A program made the translations under genes and the position numbers. Below are positions 1-11,465 of a stretch of 64,000 nt of DNA, piece by piece; positions within the stretch are counted from its first letter, which is position 1, and each line of letters opens with the position of its first letter. The notes beneath the pieces are model-generated. The model was not told the DNA's origin. It did not search any database and saw only the letters and a program-made list of their open reading frames with translations. The DNA lies in the NCBI GenBank assembly GCA_029204225.1, contig CM055113.1, forward strand, positions 32,491,363 through 32,555,362, read 5' to 3'. Source of the stretch: Diphasiastrum complanatum. Taxonomy: Eukaryota > Streptophyta > Lycopodiopsida > Lycopodiales > Lycopodiaceae.

Positions 1-2900
1 ATGGTCACTTGAGTTTGTAATCACATTCAATTGATTTGAGAACAATAACATCTACTTGCAAGATTAAGAATGGGCCCACAAAATCTCTAGACATTCAAAA
101 TACAGATCAAATATATCTCTGCCCGCAAAGCCCCGCATCCAAAGATAATCGTTCTCGAATGTGAATGTATTGACACATAGTGTGGTGCAAGATGAGAGTC
201 TATAAAAATTTCAAAATTTGTAACCAACACTCATTATGATGTGCTCACATTCTACAATCCAAGCGCATGTGCTCAAATTTTAAAAATAGGTTGATAAGGT
301 GAAACCATCTCAAATATTTGCGCTTTTTTGTTTTTTATAATGTTTGGACTTGAGTAGCTATCATTAGTAGCTTGACAACATGTATTCTCATGTCAATGCA
401 TAATTTTGTATGTTTCCATGATGATTTCAAGCACTATCTCTTGCAGACATTTGTTGACTCCTCGTATTGAGCAGATGTTTTAGAGATTATGAAATGTGGG
501 TATAAACTAATGTGCCTTTTATGTGACGAGAATGTATTAAGTTGATGTAGAGTTGATGTGACAAAAATCTGTCCAATACATATAGAATTTTGCATGTTCA
601 TACAATGATTCAAAGCACCATTTCAGCCGACAATGTACTTTTTTGGTAAGTTTTTAGGCTTTTGTGAGATTTTTCTATAAGCTTTAGAAATTTAAGTGCG
701 GCAATCTTACAAAAAGTGTTATGTCTATTGGTGGCTTTTGTTTTTGTCCTTAAGCATGTGTTCACGTATTCATGCGTAATTGTTTTCCACATGTTGATCC
801 ATAATTGGTGTTCTCATATGTATGTAGGAAGTAAGGTTTCGATATCCTTAACAAATTGCACATCTTTGGTTTTGGTAAGACCCAGTTTGTTGACTGTGTC
901 GATCCTTCACATGAAAATATAGTTCATCAATGAATGAACAAAAATGAATCAAATTAAATGCTTCTTGCATGAAATATTTGTTGAAAGCACTTTGAATCTT
1001 GAATACAATTAGCTTTTAATTGCAATTTTTTGTGTTCGCATAAGTCTTTTGCATAGCTTTGTTGATATTCTTAAAGAAATGTTTGCATGATTGTAATGGT
1101 TGACGTTTCTAGTTTTATAGGTTTTATTGCATGTGTTATAATAGCAAATATTTCTAAAGATAATTTTGAAGATGTTTTGACCTATTGTCCATTCATAATT
1201 TTGATAGGTTTTTGAGGCATGTCACAAAATCAGCTAGGAAGTTAAGATTGCAATTGCACCATATAGTATGGGTACATTTGTGAAGCATATCAATGACCTC
1301 ATTTATAAGGAAACAAGAGGCATGCTGAAGATCCTCTTCTAGAATGTTATCAATGATGCAATGTTGTGCACGGAGCATGCTGGCTGGAAGACTCTTACCT
1401 GCTATGGGTGTTGTCTATGGTTTAAAGAGACAAGGAAAAATCCTTTCTGGTTTTGAGTCTAGCTTATAAGTTAAAATGGTGTTTTTTTAATACCAGCTTT
1501 AGTTGATTATACTATCTTCGAGAACTCCATTAAGTAGGGCTTTAGTTTATGATATACTTTTCTTATGAGCTATTGAAGGATTCTGGCATGACTGCAAGCC
1601 TCACCTTGTTATGAATTTATAGATGTCGCCTTTTTTTAATGTATTTCATCATTGGCATGGCACCATCTCTTGAGATAATGAAAATGATGGACGATTAAAG
1701 TTTGGATGTCTTTGTTGGAGACCTCTAATGTACCGCTACTGTGCAATTTGATGTTGTTATATCTCATTTTGATCCTTTCAAGTCATTGTTTAACTTTTTC
1801 TTTTGCATCAAAATTTTGTTGCCATGGTTACAATAACATAATTGTAGTTGAATCGATCATGCTAGTGTAAGTTGTAAATTTAATGCTAAGGTTCTATTGT
1901 TTGTCTTATTTTTGGGTGGAGGACAACTACAAATTAGTGCAGGAAATTAGACGGCAAGCTAAAACTTTTCACAGTTTTAAACCTTAGACAATTTGTTTTA
2001 ATAGGATTTTTTAGACAATTTGTTAATTATTGTAGGATTCACGAGGCTATGTTTCAAAAATTCTAGGATTCCACCGATATTAATTTTAAAAAACCGATAC
2101 ATGAACATGTGTATAGGAAAATTTAGTATAACTCCAAAGAGGTTTCCCGATCACTGGGGTGTGGGGGGGGGGAGTGTAATAATACCTCCCCTCCTCTCAA
2201 AAGTACAATCTGTTGGTGAATTGACAGGGGAGGGGAGTGGCACACCTCCCAACAAGCCTATCACTTCTCTCCTTGCAAAGCCAGCTTAGTCTTAAAAAAT
2301 AAAATAAAATTCAAGTTTCAAATCTCAATGTTTAGAAGTTAAAACTTTTAACACTAAGATTGTTAATCTTAGAAATATCTATTCTGAGGTAAATCTTGGA
2401 GGCATGTCCTTCTTTCTTACTCTCTATACTTGCAGATCTCCAAAGGAGTTGAGAGAACTGTGGTACATTGGAGTTGGAGAGGGGAGAAAGGGTCAGAATT
2501 GAATTTCATAGGTCTTTGGGGTCCATGAGAGTTGGCCCCAAATGACTAGAAAGATCTAGAAGGGACAAATGGGACCTTTTTTGGGTCCCACCTGTCCTTT
2601 TTGCATGAGGGTGGAGAGGAGCTTTGGGGAGGGGCTAAAGGAGGTATGTTCTCTTCCTTTCCCTCATTCTCCCAAGTTGTTGTAGAGTTCTTTTGCTCTC
2701 TAGTTGCTAGTTCTCAAGTTGGGTATCTGTCAACACATTTACATTCGAGAATGATTATCTTCGCATGTGGGATTATGCGGCCAGAGATATATCTAATTTG
2801 TATTTTGAATTTTTAGATTTTGTGGGCCCATTCTTAATCTTGCAGGTCGATGTTATTGTTTTCAAATCAATTGAATGTGATTACAAACTCAAGTGACCAT
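1..2900. mobile_element. Non-autonomous DNA transposon with ~180-bp terminal inverted repeats
   Basis: Bases 1-180 reappear as the reverse complement at about 2724-2900 at high identity; the outer ends read ATGGTCACTTGAGTTTGTAA and its complement. The interior has only short random open frames, so no transposase is encoded. Long AT-rich inverted repeats without coding capacity are typical of Mutator-like elements, but the target duplication cannot be read because the left end coincides with the window edge. A purine/pyrimidine-rich stretch at 2160-2250 can pair with itself inside the element. The superfamily is inferred. Confidence 0.75.
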
Positions 2901-2995
2901 ATTCAGACCAAATGATAACGATTTATAATTAGCATTGTGAAATGGTAAAAGTACCATACCATGTTACAAATGAAAAGATAAATTAAAAAAACAGA

Positions 2996-3948
2996 AAAAT
3001 GACGAAGAACCTTGTTATAATAGTGTAGTGAATGCCGTTGTTACGACTAGTGTGATGCTGTTGTGATCACTTTGTATACTTAATTGTAATGATGTTGCTG
3101 CTATATGATAATATGAAAAACATTATGGTTTTGTATTACGTGATTGTGATCGTGTTATCTGGCGTCGTCTGATCCGGAGATACCTGGCTTTCTTTTGGTT
3201 CAGTGTGTAACAATATTGGACATTATGGCATTATGCTCAATGGTTGTTGTTTGCCTTCATGCTCCCTTGTCGAGGACTGCTTCATCCAGCGCATGTTGAG
3301 ATCTCTCCTGATTTCTTTTATGGACAAAGCGCACACAACTTGATCTGCATATCGCACCATCCGCACAAGTAAAAAATAGTGATGCAGAAATGAAACACAC
3401 GCTGAACTGCATAACTCTTTCTCCGTGTCTTTTACTTCTGATAGACGCAATCTTGTACAGATCCTCCATAGGTACATGCAGGCTTGATTTTAACGCATTA
3501 AAAATACGTACATAACTTACACTAAGTTACCCGTGGTTTAACATACATAATCTACTCACCTAAACTTTTCTCTGTCAATTGGGCTCGTAACTACTGCGTG
3601 TAGTACTCAGTGACCACTCACCTGTCCAGTGTCATTACTTCCCACACTGAAGCTTTAATTTGTCTGCTTGGTGTATCAGACTAGCGCTCACAAACAGATT
3701 CAATCTATGCAGACAAGACAGTCTGTTGGTAGTCATCAAACATAAAGAAAACAGCCAAAGGATACAGACACGATATACAAGCTCTCTCAATCTCCCTCTG
3801 ATCATTCCAAGAAGCACAGGAGATAGAGCTCCATAGTCTGAGTTATTCCAACGTGTTGTCTTATACAACAAGATACTGCTTAAGAGAAAAAATTCAAGAA
3901 AGCTTAATATTGCTAATCCTATTTATCCACTATGCCACTTTACGGAAA
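2996..3948 (+). repeat. Repeat copy A (right part of a ~1.6-kb repeat)
   Basis: This stretch is nearly identical to 33838-34780 in the same orientation. It lacks the left half that carries the small gene. The left break lies about 95 bp beyond the 2.9-kb inverted-repeat element and the right break abuts the gypsy remnant, so both ends look cut by transposon activity. Read on the minus strand, the right half looks like a long terminal repeat with a TATA-like motif (see 34447-34901). Confidence 0.8.
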
Positions 3949-3983
3949 CCTAAAAAGGGTAATAAGAAGAAGGCCGGAAGTGT

Positions 3984-4463
3984 TTGAAGATCAGTCCTCC
4001 TGTTGTTTGGATTGATGAACTTAATCAAAGCTTTGAAGCTTTGAAGATGTTGCTGTCTACAGCCGCTATCTTACACATAGTGGACCCTAGCGGATCTTTC
4101 TTAGTGAAAACAGATGCTAGTGACTATGCGATAGGTGCAGTCCTTTACCAGGATGGTAGACCTGTGGCTTTCGAGAGCAAGAAGTTGGACCCAACTCAAA
4201 GTAGATATTCGACTTATGAGAAAAAACTTTTTGTTGTCATCCATGCGTTAAAGATCTGGAGACATTATTTGTATGGATCCAAATTCATGGTAATGAAAGA
4301 TCATGAATCTCTTAAGTATATCCGTGATGCCTTGGACCTTAAAGTTCATAAGGCCCGCTGGTCAGAACTCATTCCAGAGTTCAAATTCGACATTAAGTAC
4401 CGTCGAGGTACGTCAAATTGTGTTGCTGATGCTTTGAGCCGGATTGGAGAAGTTAATCAGTAA
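3984..4463 (+). pseudogene. Ty3/gypsy RNase H fragment
   Basis: The frame encodes a retrotransposon RNase H domain: the TDASDYAIGAVL block with its catalytic Asp near residue 45, the block ending SRYSTYEKKLFVVIHALK, the DHESLKYI block and the terminal VADALSR motif. These are standard gypsy pol signatures. The upstream reverse transcriptase is missing. The frame stops right after the RNase H domain, and the integrase follows in another frame without its N-terminal zinc-binding region, so an internal deletion has fused the two. It is a dead remnant; domain identification is secure. Confidence 0.85.
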
Positions 4464-4920
4464 AGCAGCTGGTCTGTTGCATCCATTGGAAATTCCCAGC
4501 AAGAAATGGAAAAGTATTTCCATGGATTTTGTGGTCGAACTTCCCAAGTCAGGGAAGGGTCACGATGCTATTTGGGTAGTAGTTGACAGACTAACCAAAA
4601 TGGCACAATTTATTCCAACAAAAACTACTGTCAAAGCTTCTGAACTTGCTCAACTTTTCGTTGAAAAGTTGTTCAGGTTGTATGGTTTGTCGAACGATAT
4701 TGTTAGTGATCGTGATTCCAAGATCACTGGCAAATTTTGGCAGGCGGTCTTTGAAAGACTGGAAACTACTTTAAGTCTATTGTCTACGGATCACCCAGAA
4801 ACCGATGGTCAGACTGAACATGGCTCCCAATGGTTGAGTTCACATACAATAGTATGAAGCATTCTGCCACTGATTTTAGTCCTTTTATGCTCTTGTACGG
4901 TTTTCAATCTCGTTCCCCTA
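4444..4920 (+). pseudogene. Ty3/gypsy integrase core fragment
   Basis: From about 4470 the frame shows the usual gypsy linker into the integrase core (GLLHPLEIPSKKW), then the first catalytic Asp in SMDFVVELPKSGKG, the WVVVDRLTKMAQFIPTKT block and the second Asp in IVSDRDSKITGKFW. The HPETDGQTE block follows, after which the frame breaks and continues near 4830 in another frame (VEFTYNSMKHSATDFSPF). The HHCC zinc-binding domain is absent. Around 4925 integrase sequence passes directly into a gag-type zinc knuckle, the wrong order for one element. Confidence 0.8.
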
Positions 4921-5998
4921 TCTCCGTTGGACCTAACTGCAAGGGAAAAGGACATGTAACTGCAGAATGTCCTCAATCACAACAACCGAGGTCTAAACCA
5001 CGGTTTGTAAATTCACCTAGGGAAGATGAGCCTCGACCATCTAAGTCTAGTCCTGATATGGTAGTCTAGAGAATAGAAGTAGAATCAGAGATACTAGAAG
5101 ATCAAGACCAGGATTGGCCCGATTTGGAATCAGATGTAAATAAAGTTACGACTAGAAGTAGGAAAGATAATTTAACTCTTCGAGATAAGAAGAAAATTAT
5201 GAAGGTAAAAAATGCAAATTTTGCGAAAAGCGCAAAAAATGCAACAAACAAGATGCAAATTGTAGAAAAGCCCTTAGAAACTACTCTTAATAAGGATCTA
5301 GACTTTGATCGGTTGGATGAAAAGTATTATCAAGTAGATATTAGTTCACAGGCTAAGAAAGTTAAGAAGGTGACATTTGCAAATCCAATCATAAACATTG
5401 AATTGCCTAGAGATCCATCATCGCTTAAAATCGCTCTTATGATATGGTAGAAGATTTTGCTTCTAGAATTCCAAATATAACATTTAAACAATAATCAGAA
5501 GATAACCAGTATTATAAAAAGGAGATTAAGTTTTACAAAAGAAGAAAAGAAAGAAAGCTAAGTTGCCACCAGTGGATGTAGGACTAGTGAATTATGGCGA
5601 TGAAGGCCAATCCAAAATTCAAATATTAATCAATGGTTGTATTTTAGATAATGTACCCATAGATTCTAGGTCAAGCGTCAGTATTTCGACCCACGAAACT
5701 ATATATGAGTTAGGCATTCACCATCAAATTGCACCGACACTTAGACATTTACAAAAAATATGTTATAGTCGATCTCAATTGTGTGCACATAGTATATCTA
5801 GTACAATAACCCTTATTGAAAGAAGAGAGCAACTTATTAGAGTGGATTTTAGCTTTGGTTCGTCATCGATGCACATAAAGGTAAGATTTACTAAAAGCCA
5901 ATGCTTGAAAAACTCAAATTGCCTATTGGTAGATGAATATATTGCAGCTGCTCTATATCTTGCAAATCGATGCTATTGTATTCAGATTGGCCCAATGT

Positions 5999-6000
<2 letters not shown>
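4921..6000 (+). pseudogene. Retrotransposon gag zinc knuckle and retropepsin-like fragment
   Basis: Three open pieces (to 5069, 5124-5450, 5563-6000) form a gag C-terminus and protease. The first has a knuckle-like CKGKGHVTAECP. The second is Lys/Arg-rich and of low complexity. The third has a protease-like block, INGCILDNVPIDSRSSVSI, in which the usual catalytic D-S/T-G reads DSR, so the aspartic protease is probably inactive. These domains normally precede reverse transcriptase, yet here they follow integrase, so the segment must come from a second element or a rearrangement. It ends at a (TC)n array. Confidence 0.6.

Positions 6001-6057
<57 letters not shown>
6001..6057 (+). repeat. (TC)n microsatellite, 57 bp
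   Basis: Pure TC dinucleotide array. It forms the boundary between the gypsy remnant and the leader of repeat copy B. Confidence 0.98.
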
Positions 6058-6061
<4 letters not shown>

Positions 6062-6239
6062 AGAGAGTGTGTGGCAAAGAGTGGAAGGGCATTTTAAGCT
6101 ATCCTAGTTAAAGCCTGTGATGTTCATCTAGCATCGGGTTAGTGTAGCATCTAAGTTTTTCCAGAAGTATATCTTCCTGAATAAAGTTTATGGCTTCTTC
6201 GTGAATAGTGTAGCATCTTCTTTTTCAAACATATTTTAC

Positions 6240-7255
6240 TTAAAGTTTATTTTTCTTTATCGATCGTGCAACATCTTTCTCAAAAGTTCATTCTTCTTTA
6301 TCTAGCATCATTTTACAAAAAGTTTATTCTTCTTCACGCAGTTTATAGCCTGATCTCACTCACTCATTCACTCACTCGTCTCATCTCAGGAGTGACAACT
6401 CTCTCACTCACTCGCTGGTCTCTCAGGAGTCGTCGGTACTGCTACTACTCTCGCTTGAAGCTCATCCCTCAAACCCATTCAACTTTAATTTCAAGCATGG
6501 CGCAAGACCAAGTAAGCAAAAAGTACCTTTATCAGGGTCATGTCCATGGAGAGGCAGTGAGCGGCATCAAGCTCCTGGCTCTCAAAATACATGACGAGAG
6601 CAAAAATTTTGCAGGCTCTGCCATAGTTGACACTAGTTCTGCTGTACTGGAGACGATTACCGGCACATTGTACACCGATAACCTGCATGAGCTACACAAT
6701 AACACGGTTAGCTTCAAGTTCAAGACGGAACACGATAAATTCATTGTCAGCTTCTACGATAAGCATGAAAAGTGGCTGGGTGTTGTCGAAGCTAACCCTA
6801 TCAAGAGCGTCACTGTGCCTGGTCAGGGGACTGGATGTTGGGAATAGGATTCATAGTTATCTGCATCTTATTCTATGAAATCGGCATATGCTTCCTCATG
6901 TCATTTGTGCTATAAATGACGAAGAAGCTTGTTATAATAGTATAGTGAATGCCGTTGTTAGGACTAGTGCGATGCTGTTGGATCACATAGTTGTGATCGG
7001 ATTACTAAATCGTAATGATGTTGCTGCTATGATAATATGATAAACATTATGGTTTTGTATTACGTGATTTTGATTGTGTTGTCCGGCGACGTCTGATGCG
7101 TAGATACCTGCCTTTCTTTTGGTTGAGTGTGTAACAATATTGGACATTATGCTCAATGGTTGTTGTTTTACTTCATGCCGGCTTGTCCAGAACTGCTTAA
7201 TCCAGCGCATTTTGAGATCTCTCCTGATTTCTTTTATGCACACAGCACGCACAAC
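6240..7255 (+). repeat. Repeat copy B (left part of the ~1.6-kb repeat, with gene)
   Basis: Matches 33170-34183 in the same orientation. It contains the leader, the 116-codon gene and its 3' flank. Homology stops abruptly at about 7255, where copy C continues into the LTR-like half. Copies A and B overlap in only about 345 bp of C. Confidence 0.8.
6497..6847 (+). CDS. Small uncharacterised protein, 116 aa, intact copy
   Basis: The ATG at 6497 follows a leader without an intervening frame and is shared with the copy at 33433. I do not recognise the family. The product has no signal peptide, no membrane segment and a single Cys near the C-terminus. Its composition suggests a compact beta-rich cytosolic fold, with Gly turns (GHVHG, AVSGIK), a conserved-looking core (FAGSAIVDTSS, ITGTLYTDN, VSFKFK, KWLGVVEANP) and a Gly-rich end (PGQGTGCW). 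Compared with the second copy it lacks two residues after HDKFIV through a 6-bp in-frame indel. Two copies that still match well in the reading frame argue for a genuine gene rather than chance. A (TC)n array lies about 440 bp upstream. The intact state is certain; function is unknown. Confidence 0.6.
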   Translation: MAQDQVSKKYLYQGHVHGEAVSGIKLLALKIHDESKNFAGSAIVDTSSAVLETITGTLYTDNLHELHNNTVSFKFKTEHDKFIVSFYDKHEKWLGVVEANPIKSVTVPGQGTGCWE

Positions 7256-8616
7256 TAGATCTGCTAGTTGTGCTCAATTGCAACTAGGAAAAAGCTTCTT
7301 TTTTTTCATCTAGGAAATTGTTCCACCTGCACTCATGCGATTCAAATCTATGTCACCTGCATTAGCAATAGAGACCACACATGAAAAGCCTTGCTGCACC
7401 CATACAACTCATTGATGCACGAACATCCTACATTATTCAAGCATGAAGCAACCTGTTTAAAATTAGATAAAGAACTTAATCCTATCAGATACTCACAAGA
7501 GACAAGCTGTAACGAAAAACACTGAGTGTGATGAACAAATCTTATCATATATTCGTAGAAAACAAAGCACATACGTATATACAGAGATTTGGGTGTCCTT
7601 TTTCTCCACAACTGTCTCTAATCAACCTTTTGGCGCCAACTCTAGGCTTGCTAGCTCATTCCGATGCTTCGCTTCTGACGATTCTGCATCAGAACAGCAT
7701 TGCTGGATTGCAGATTAGAAAGGATGATTGCATGCCAGTTGGGTTGCACTATCTGATTCAAACACTGGCAAATTACTGATTACGAAATTAGCTTATCTTT
7801 GCTAACGGACTGCAATGCACTATCTGATCCATGAATGAATTACGATGCAGGTTTCATGCTTATCTTTAGTAAGAATGTACTGCTAGTCCAGGATTAAGCG
7901 CAATTGATGACTGCAGAATATTTAGTTTGTAGTCCAAGTATGGCAACAGCTCCTAGATAGATAGTTATTGCATTGCGCTGCTTTATCTATCATGGTCGAA
8001 ACACGACAATACACGTGATAAGCACCAAAAAAACTAGGCTAGGCTTAGGAGAAAGGTTAGATTGCATGTCTGAAAGGATTGTGAAATTAACCAAGCTCTA
8101 ACGGATACAAAAAGATAATTGTGATCGTCCAGATTTCAATAAGATAGAAATTGCGTGGAAATTGTTAAAAATGTGTAACATTAACGAGTTTAGGATTTAG
8201 CGACACAAAAGTAGCGTTGCATGGTATTTTCTTCAGTTTTGGAGCTCGAAAGCTCAACAACTTCTGAATCACCATTCATATGACCTGGACATAACCACCG
8301 GATGTAGCAACTTAGATCAAAATTCGTGGCTCTGTTAAGGCCTCTGTAATGGCTGCCATGTCATATGCAGCAGCGGCTTCCTCCACTCTGTCTGGATGCA
8401 AACATCAGCAATATAATTTTTCTGAGAATATATAAATAATTTATCAACAAAAATGTTGCATCAAAATAGGCAATCCGGATACTATGGATATAGGATGCTA
8501 CCTAGTCGTTGTGATCTCTTGTAAATCAGAAGATATGATGGTTTATTTCCTCCAGCTACACTAGGCATTATGAAGTTATTTAAATCCAGGGAGGTATATA
8601 TATACACAAAAAGACA
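7256..8616. other. Intergenic, no gene recognised
   Basis: AT-rich DNA with short random frames only. I see no domain, RNA gene or clear repeat. It probably includes the 3' flank of the minus-strand PAR1 gene. Confidence 0.6.
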
Positions 8617-9054
8617 TCATTCTAAACTTATTACTAGGCAGGAGTAGGAGCATATTCTCCCAGAAACCTTGCATATTTGTGCATGAAGCCATGTCCAGCA
8701 ATGAGGCTTCATGTTTCTGGCCAGAGAAAGTTGCACAGGTTTGGAGATAGATACCTGTACAAGAAAAATGCAGTTCGGATTTATGAGAAAATTATGAGCA
8801 AGTAGCAGCTTTTGCTGATTGGATGATAAAAGATTTGAGTAGAGATCGCCTTCTCCTACAGCGAGCTTTGTCAAGAGATCGATGATGTTGGGACAGCTGG
8901 TTTGGCACGCTGGCTCGCAGAATCGAGCAGCAAATTTGGGATCGAGCAGGCCGTCTGTTGATAACCCAATTGCCATTCTCTCCAAACCACATGCATTGAG
9001 GCATTCATCGGTTTCGATCAAATCAATGCTCTTCTCCGCCATGATCACAGATGT
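8617..9054 (-). CDS. PAR1-family protein, 3' part only
   Basis: On the minus strand, after a CAG acceptor at 9055, the exon encodes the conserved Cys-rich part of PAR1 (photoassimilate-responsive) proteins: a Glu/Asp-Thr-Asp-Glu-Cys start, then ACGLERMAIGLSTDGLLDP, FCEPACQTSCPNIIDL and LAVGEG. In the family this block follows a first exon with a signal peptide and a CE..LP...CAF region. I cannot find that exon between 9055 and 15 kb, so the gene is truncated or its first exon was displaced by the repeats and retrotransposon upstream. The family's GEG-V-[FY]-L continuation is regained if a GC-AG intron (8849 to 8755) is removed, after which the frame stays open through 8617. Family assignment is firm; the intron and functionality are uncertain. 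Confidence 0.7.
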   Translation of the reverse strand, partial: TSVIMAEKSIDLIETDECLNACGLERMAIGLSTDGLLDPKFAARFCEPACQTSCPNIIDLLTKLAVGEGDLYSNLLSSNQQKLLLAHNFLINPNCIFLVQVSISKPVQLSLARNMKPHCWTWLHAQICKVSGRICSYSCLVISLE

Positions 9055-9399
9055 CTGCACCAACAATAATGAATGAGCAATTGGGTTTTCTCTATGCAAG
9101 GCATCTAATCCTTTACTCAAAGCTTGAAACATACGTAATTGACGTTCAGTCGATTTTAAGGCCATTTTCGGCCCTAGATTATTTTGCATAATTGTGCTCA
9201 TTTGGGAGTTTGTGGCTCCTGTACGCTGGCTGCACACATTCTCTTGTAAGCGTGCTCTCTCTACACAGTCTTTGTGGGTGTTCTATCTCCACATTCTATT
9301 ATAGCATAGATGATTTTTCGATCACTCTTCCACGCTACATAGCATGTGCCATTGTTGGCTCTGAACTACAAATTCACTAATACGGGAATGTAGTAAACT

Positions 9400-10600
9400 C
9401 AAGATTGGTCCGATTTCAATGATCTATTGTGAGTGATAAGGACCAAAGCCGCATGTTAGGAATCAAATCTGGGTTATCTCAACTTATAGGCTTCAAATAT
9501 GAGCTATTTGATTTCCCTAAATTTCACCATTCTTGAATTTGGTCATCAATGTGCAAGCTTGAGTCATCAGAGCCAATATTGGTCTATCTTGATTTAGAGA
9601 TATCATATTTGATCAATCTTGAGTCATCGGGTTCAATCCCATCAACAAGGGGCCAATCTCGAGTAATCTCAAGATACTAAATGCAAGATTGATCAATTAT
9701 CCTCGCTCAATAACCTGTGTAAAGTAATAAGCATCAATTTTGAGCTACCTTGCAATGTATATATCAAACTCAAGCTACCTCGAGGGATACACATCGAATT
9801 TGAGCTACATCCATTGACAGAAATCAATTACATCGATAAGGTGTTAAATATAAGCAATCTGAATGTTCTTTTCCTCAACACAAGGACCCAAATTGAACTA
9901 TCTCGCACGATAGACATCAAATTTGAGTTATATGTCAATTTTACTGATGATATATGTAGGGGTCAAAACTGAGCTCTCTGATAAGGGCAATCTAAATGTA
10001 CTAAACTTGAAATTGGTCAAACTAAAACCCTCAATGAGCTGTGTGGAATGATAAGTGTCAAAATTGCATGATAGGCATCAAAGTTGAATTATCTCAAACT
10101 ATAGGCCTCAAATTTGAGCTAGTTGAATCTCCTAAATTTCAACATCCTCGAATTTGATCACTCAATATGACACCTCAAGTCATAAGAGCCAATATTGATG
10201 TATCTTGAGTTATTAAATTTGAATTTGAAGCATCTCAAATTGTCGGAGCCCATTCCATCAACAAGGGCTCAATCTCGAGTGATTTAAGGATACTAAGTAC
10301 AAGATCAGTTAATCTCAATGAACTATGTCAAGTAATAAGTGTCAAATCCAAGCTAGCCTGTATATCAAACTTGAGGTATCTTGAGATATATATATCAAAT
10401 TTGAGCTATATCAAGTGATAGAAGTCAGTTCCATATATAAGGGTCAAATTTGAGTTGTATGAATGACCAGATATTAGAGCATCTATTGTCTTTGTTGTCA
10501 CGGGTGACACAATTCTATCTATAAGGGGCCAAAATTGATTGTCCCAAACTTTAGATTGATCAAGTTCCACCACTCGATCAAGTACGTCAAGTGCAAAGGA
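9400..10600. repeat. ~0.6-kb tandem duplication with internal degenerate motifs
   Basis: The stretch from about 9400 to 10010 is followed by a diverged second copy to about 10600; matching landmarks include AGGC(T/C)TCAAAT, AGAGCCAATATTG and CCATCAACAAGG. Inside each copy the phrase ATCAAATTTGAGCTA recurs with variation every 30-60 bp. No coding frame runs through it. Period and identity need a dot plot. Confidence 0.7.
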
Positions 10601-11155
10601 TTCAAGTTCTGTCCTCAGAACTTAAAACTGGGAAAGTTCCTCCTTAAGCTTCCTTCATGTTACCAGGAATCATCATCGTCTGTGTGATCTTCCATTAGTT
10701 ATTAGGTAAGGTGCACTGTGATTAGATTTAATGGTGCACTAGTTCCAGGTCTTAATGGACAATTCTTGTAGCAGTGTCCATACGCATTCTCAACAAAAGG
10801 ATGTGTATTGTCCCTTTTAAGGACATTCTGCAATTCGATGGCCTTAGTCGCATTCGTAACATCCATAGTTTCAACCACCTTGACGCTAAGTTTGCGCCGC
10901 ATAGGTCGTGTAATATTTGCTAATGGTTGGATCCACAAACATCTCGTCCAGCTCGAACCATTGTTGCTACTCAGGTTGAGGTAGTGCTGGTACTTCTTGT
11001 TCCGTTGCTGCTAGATTCACATGAGCCACTTAGTTGTTAGTTGACCCTGGTGGTGCAAGTAAGGCCATGCACTACTGATTGTTCGGTGCCGCATTGGATG
11101 CCCCTTGATGATAAGGATATGAGGTTTGATAAGGACTCCTTTTCTATAGTATAAT

Positions 11156-11462
11156 TCAGGGGTTAAATGGGAAAAAAGTCGTCTCGTGCAATGATGTCTT
11201 GCACAGATGGTAGAATCTTTGTGTCAATCTTAGGTTTTGCTTTAAAATCGGACAGTCGTTGGCTGTATGGTTCTGAGTGCAAGCTGAGCACCATACATTT
11301 TCTCGATGGGGATACTGTAGTTGAGTCTGTTCTAGTGGATTTGGAATTGGTGCTACAGCTCCCTGCAAGGCCTTCAGTTTCTGATCGAATTGTGCCATCA
11401 ATTGTTCCATCTGCTACTTTTGTAGCTTTGTCATTTGTTCCATCAATAACTCAGTGAATAGG
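11156..11462 (-). pseudogene. gypsy gag, zinc-knuckle part
   Basis: Beyond the CACTA insertion the gag frame continues in phase: with one copy of the TTG duplication removed, the codons on both sides of the element read through. A single TAG stop lies just upstream of the QLMAQFDQKLKAL coiled segment. The knuckle CSACTQNHTANDCP is CX2CX4HX4C, the nucleic-acid-binding motif of gag. Confidence 0.75.
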
Positions 11463-11465
11463 TTG

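Noticed and set aside
8882-9076. Plus-strand frame opposite the PAR1 exon
   Set aside because: Antisense shadow of the conserved Cys-rich exon.
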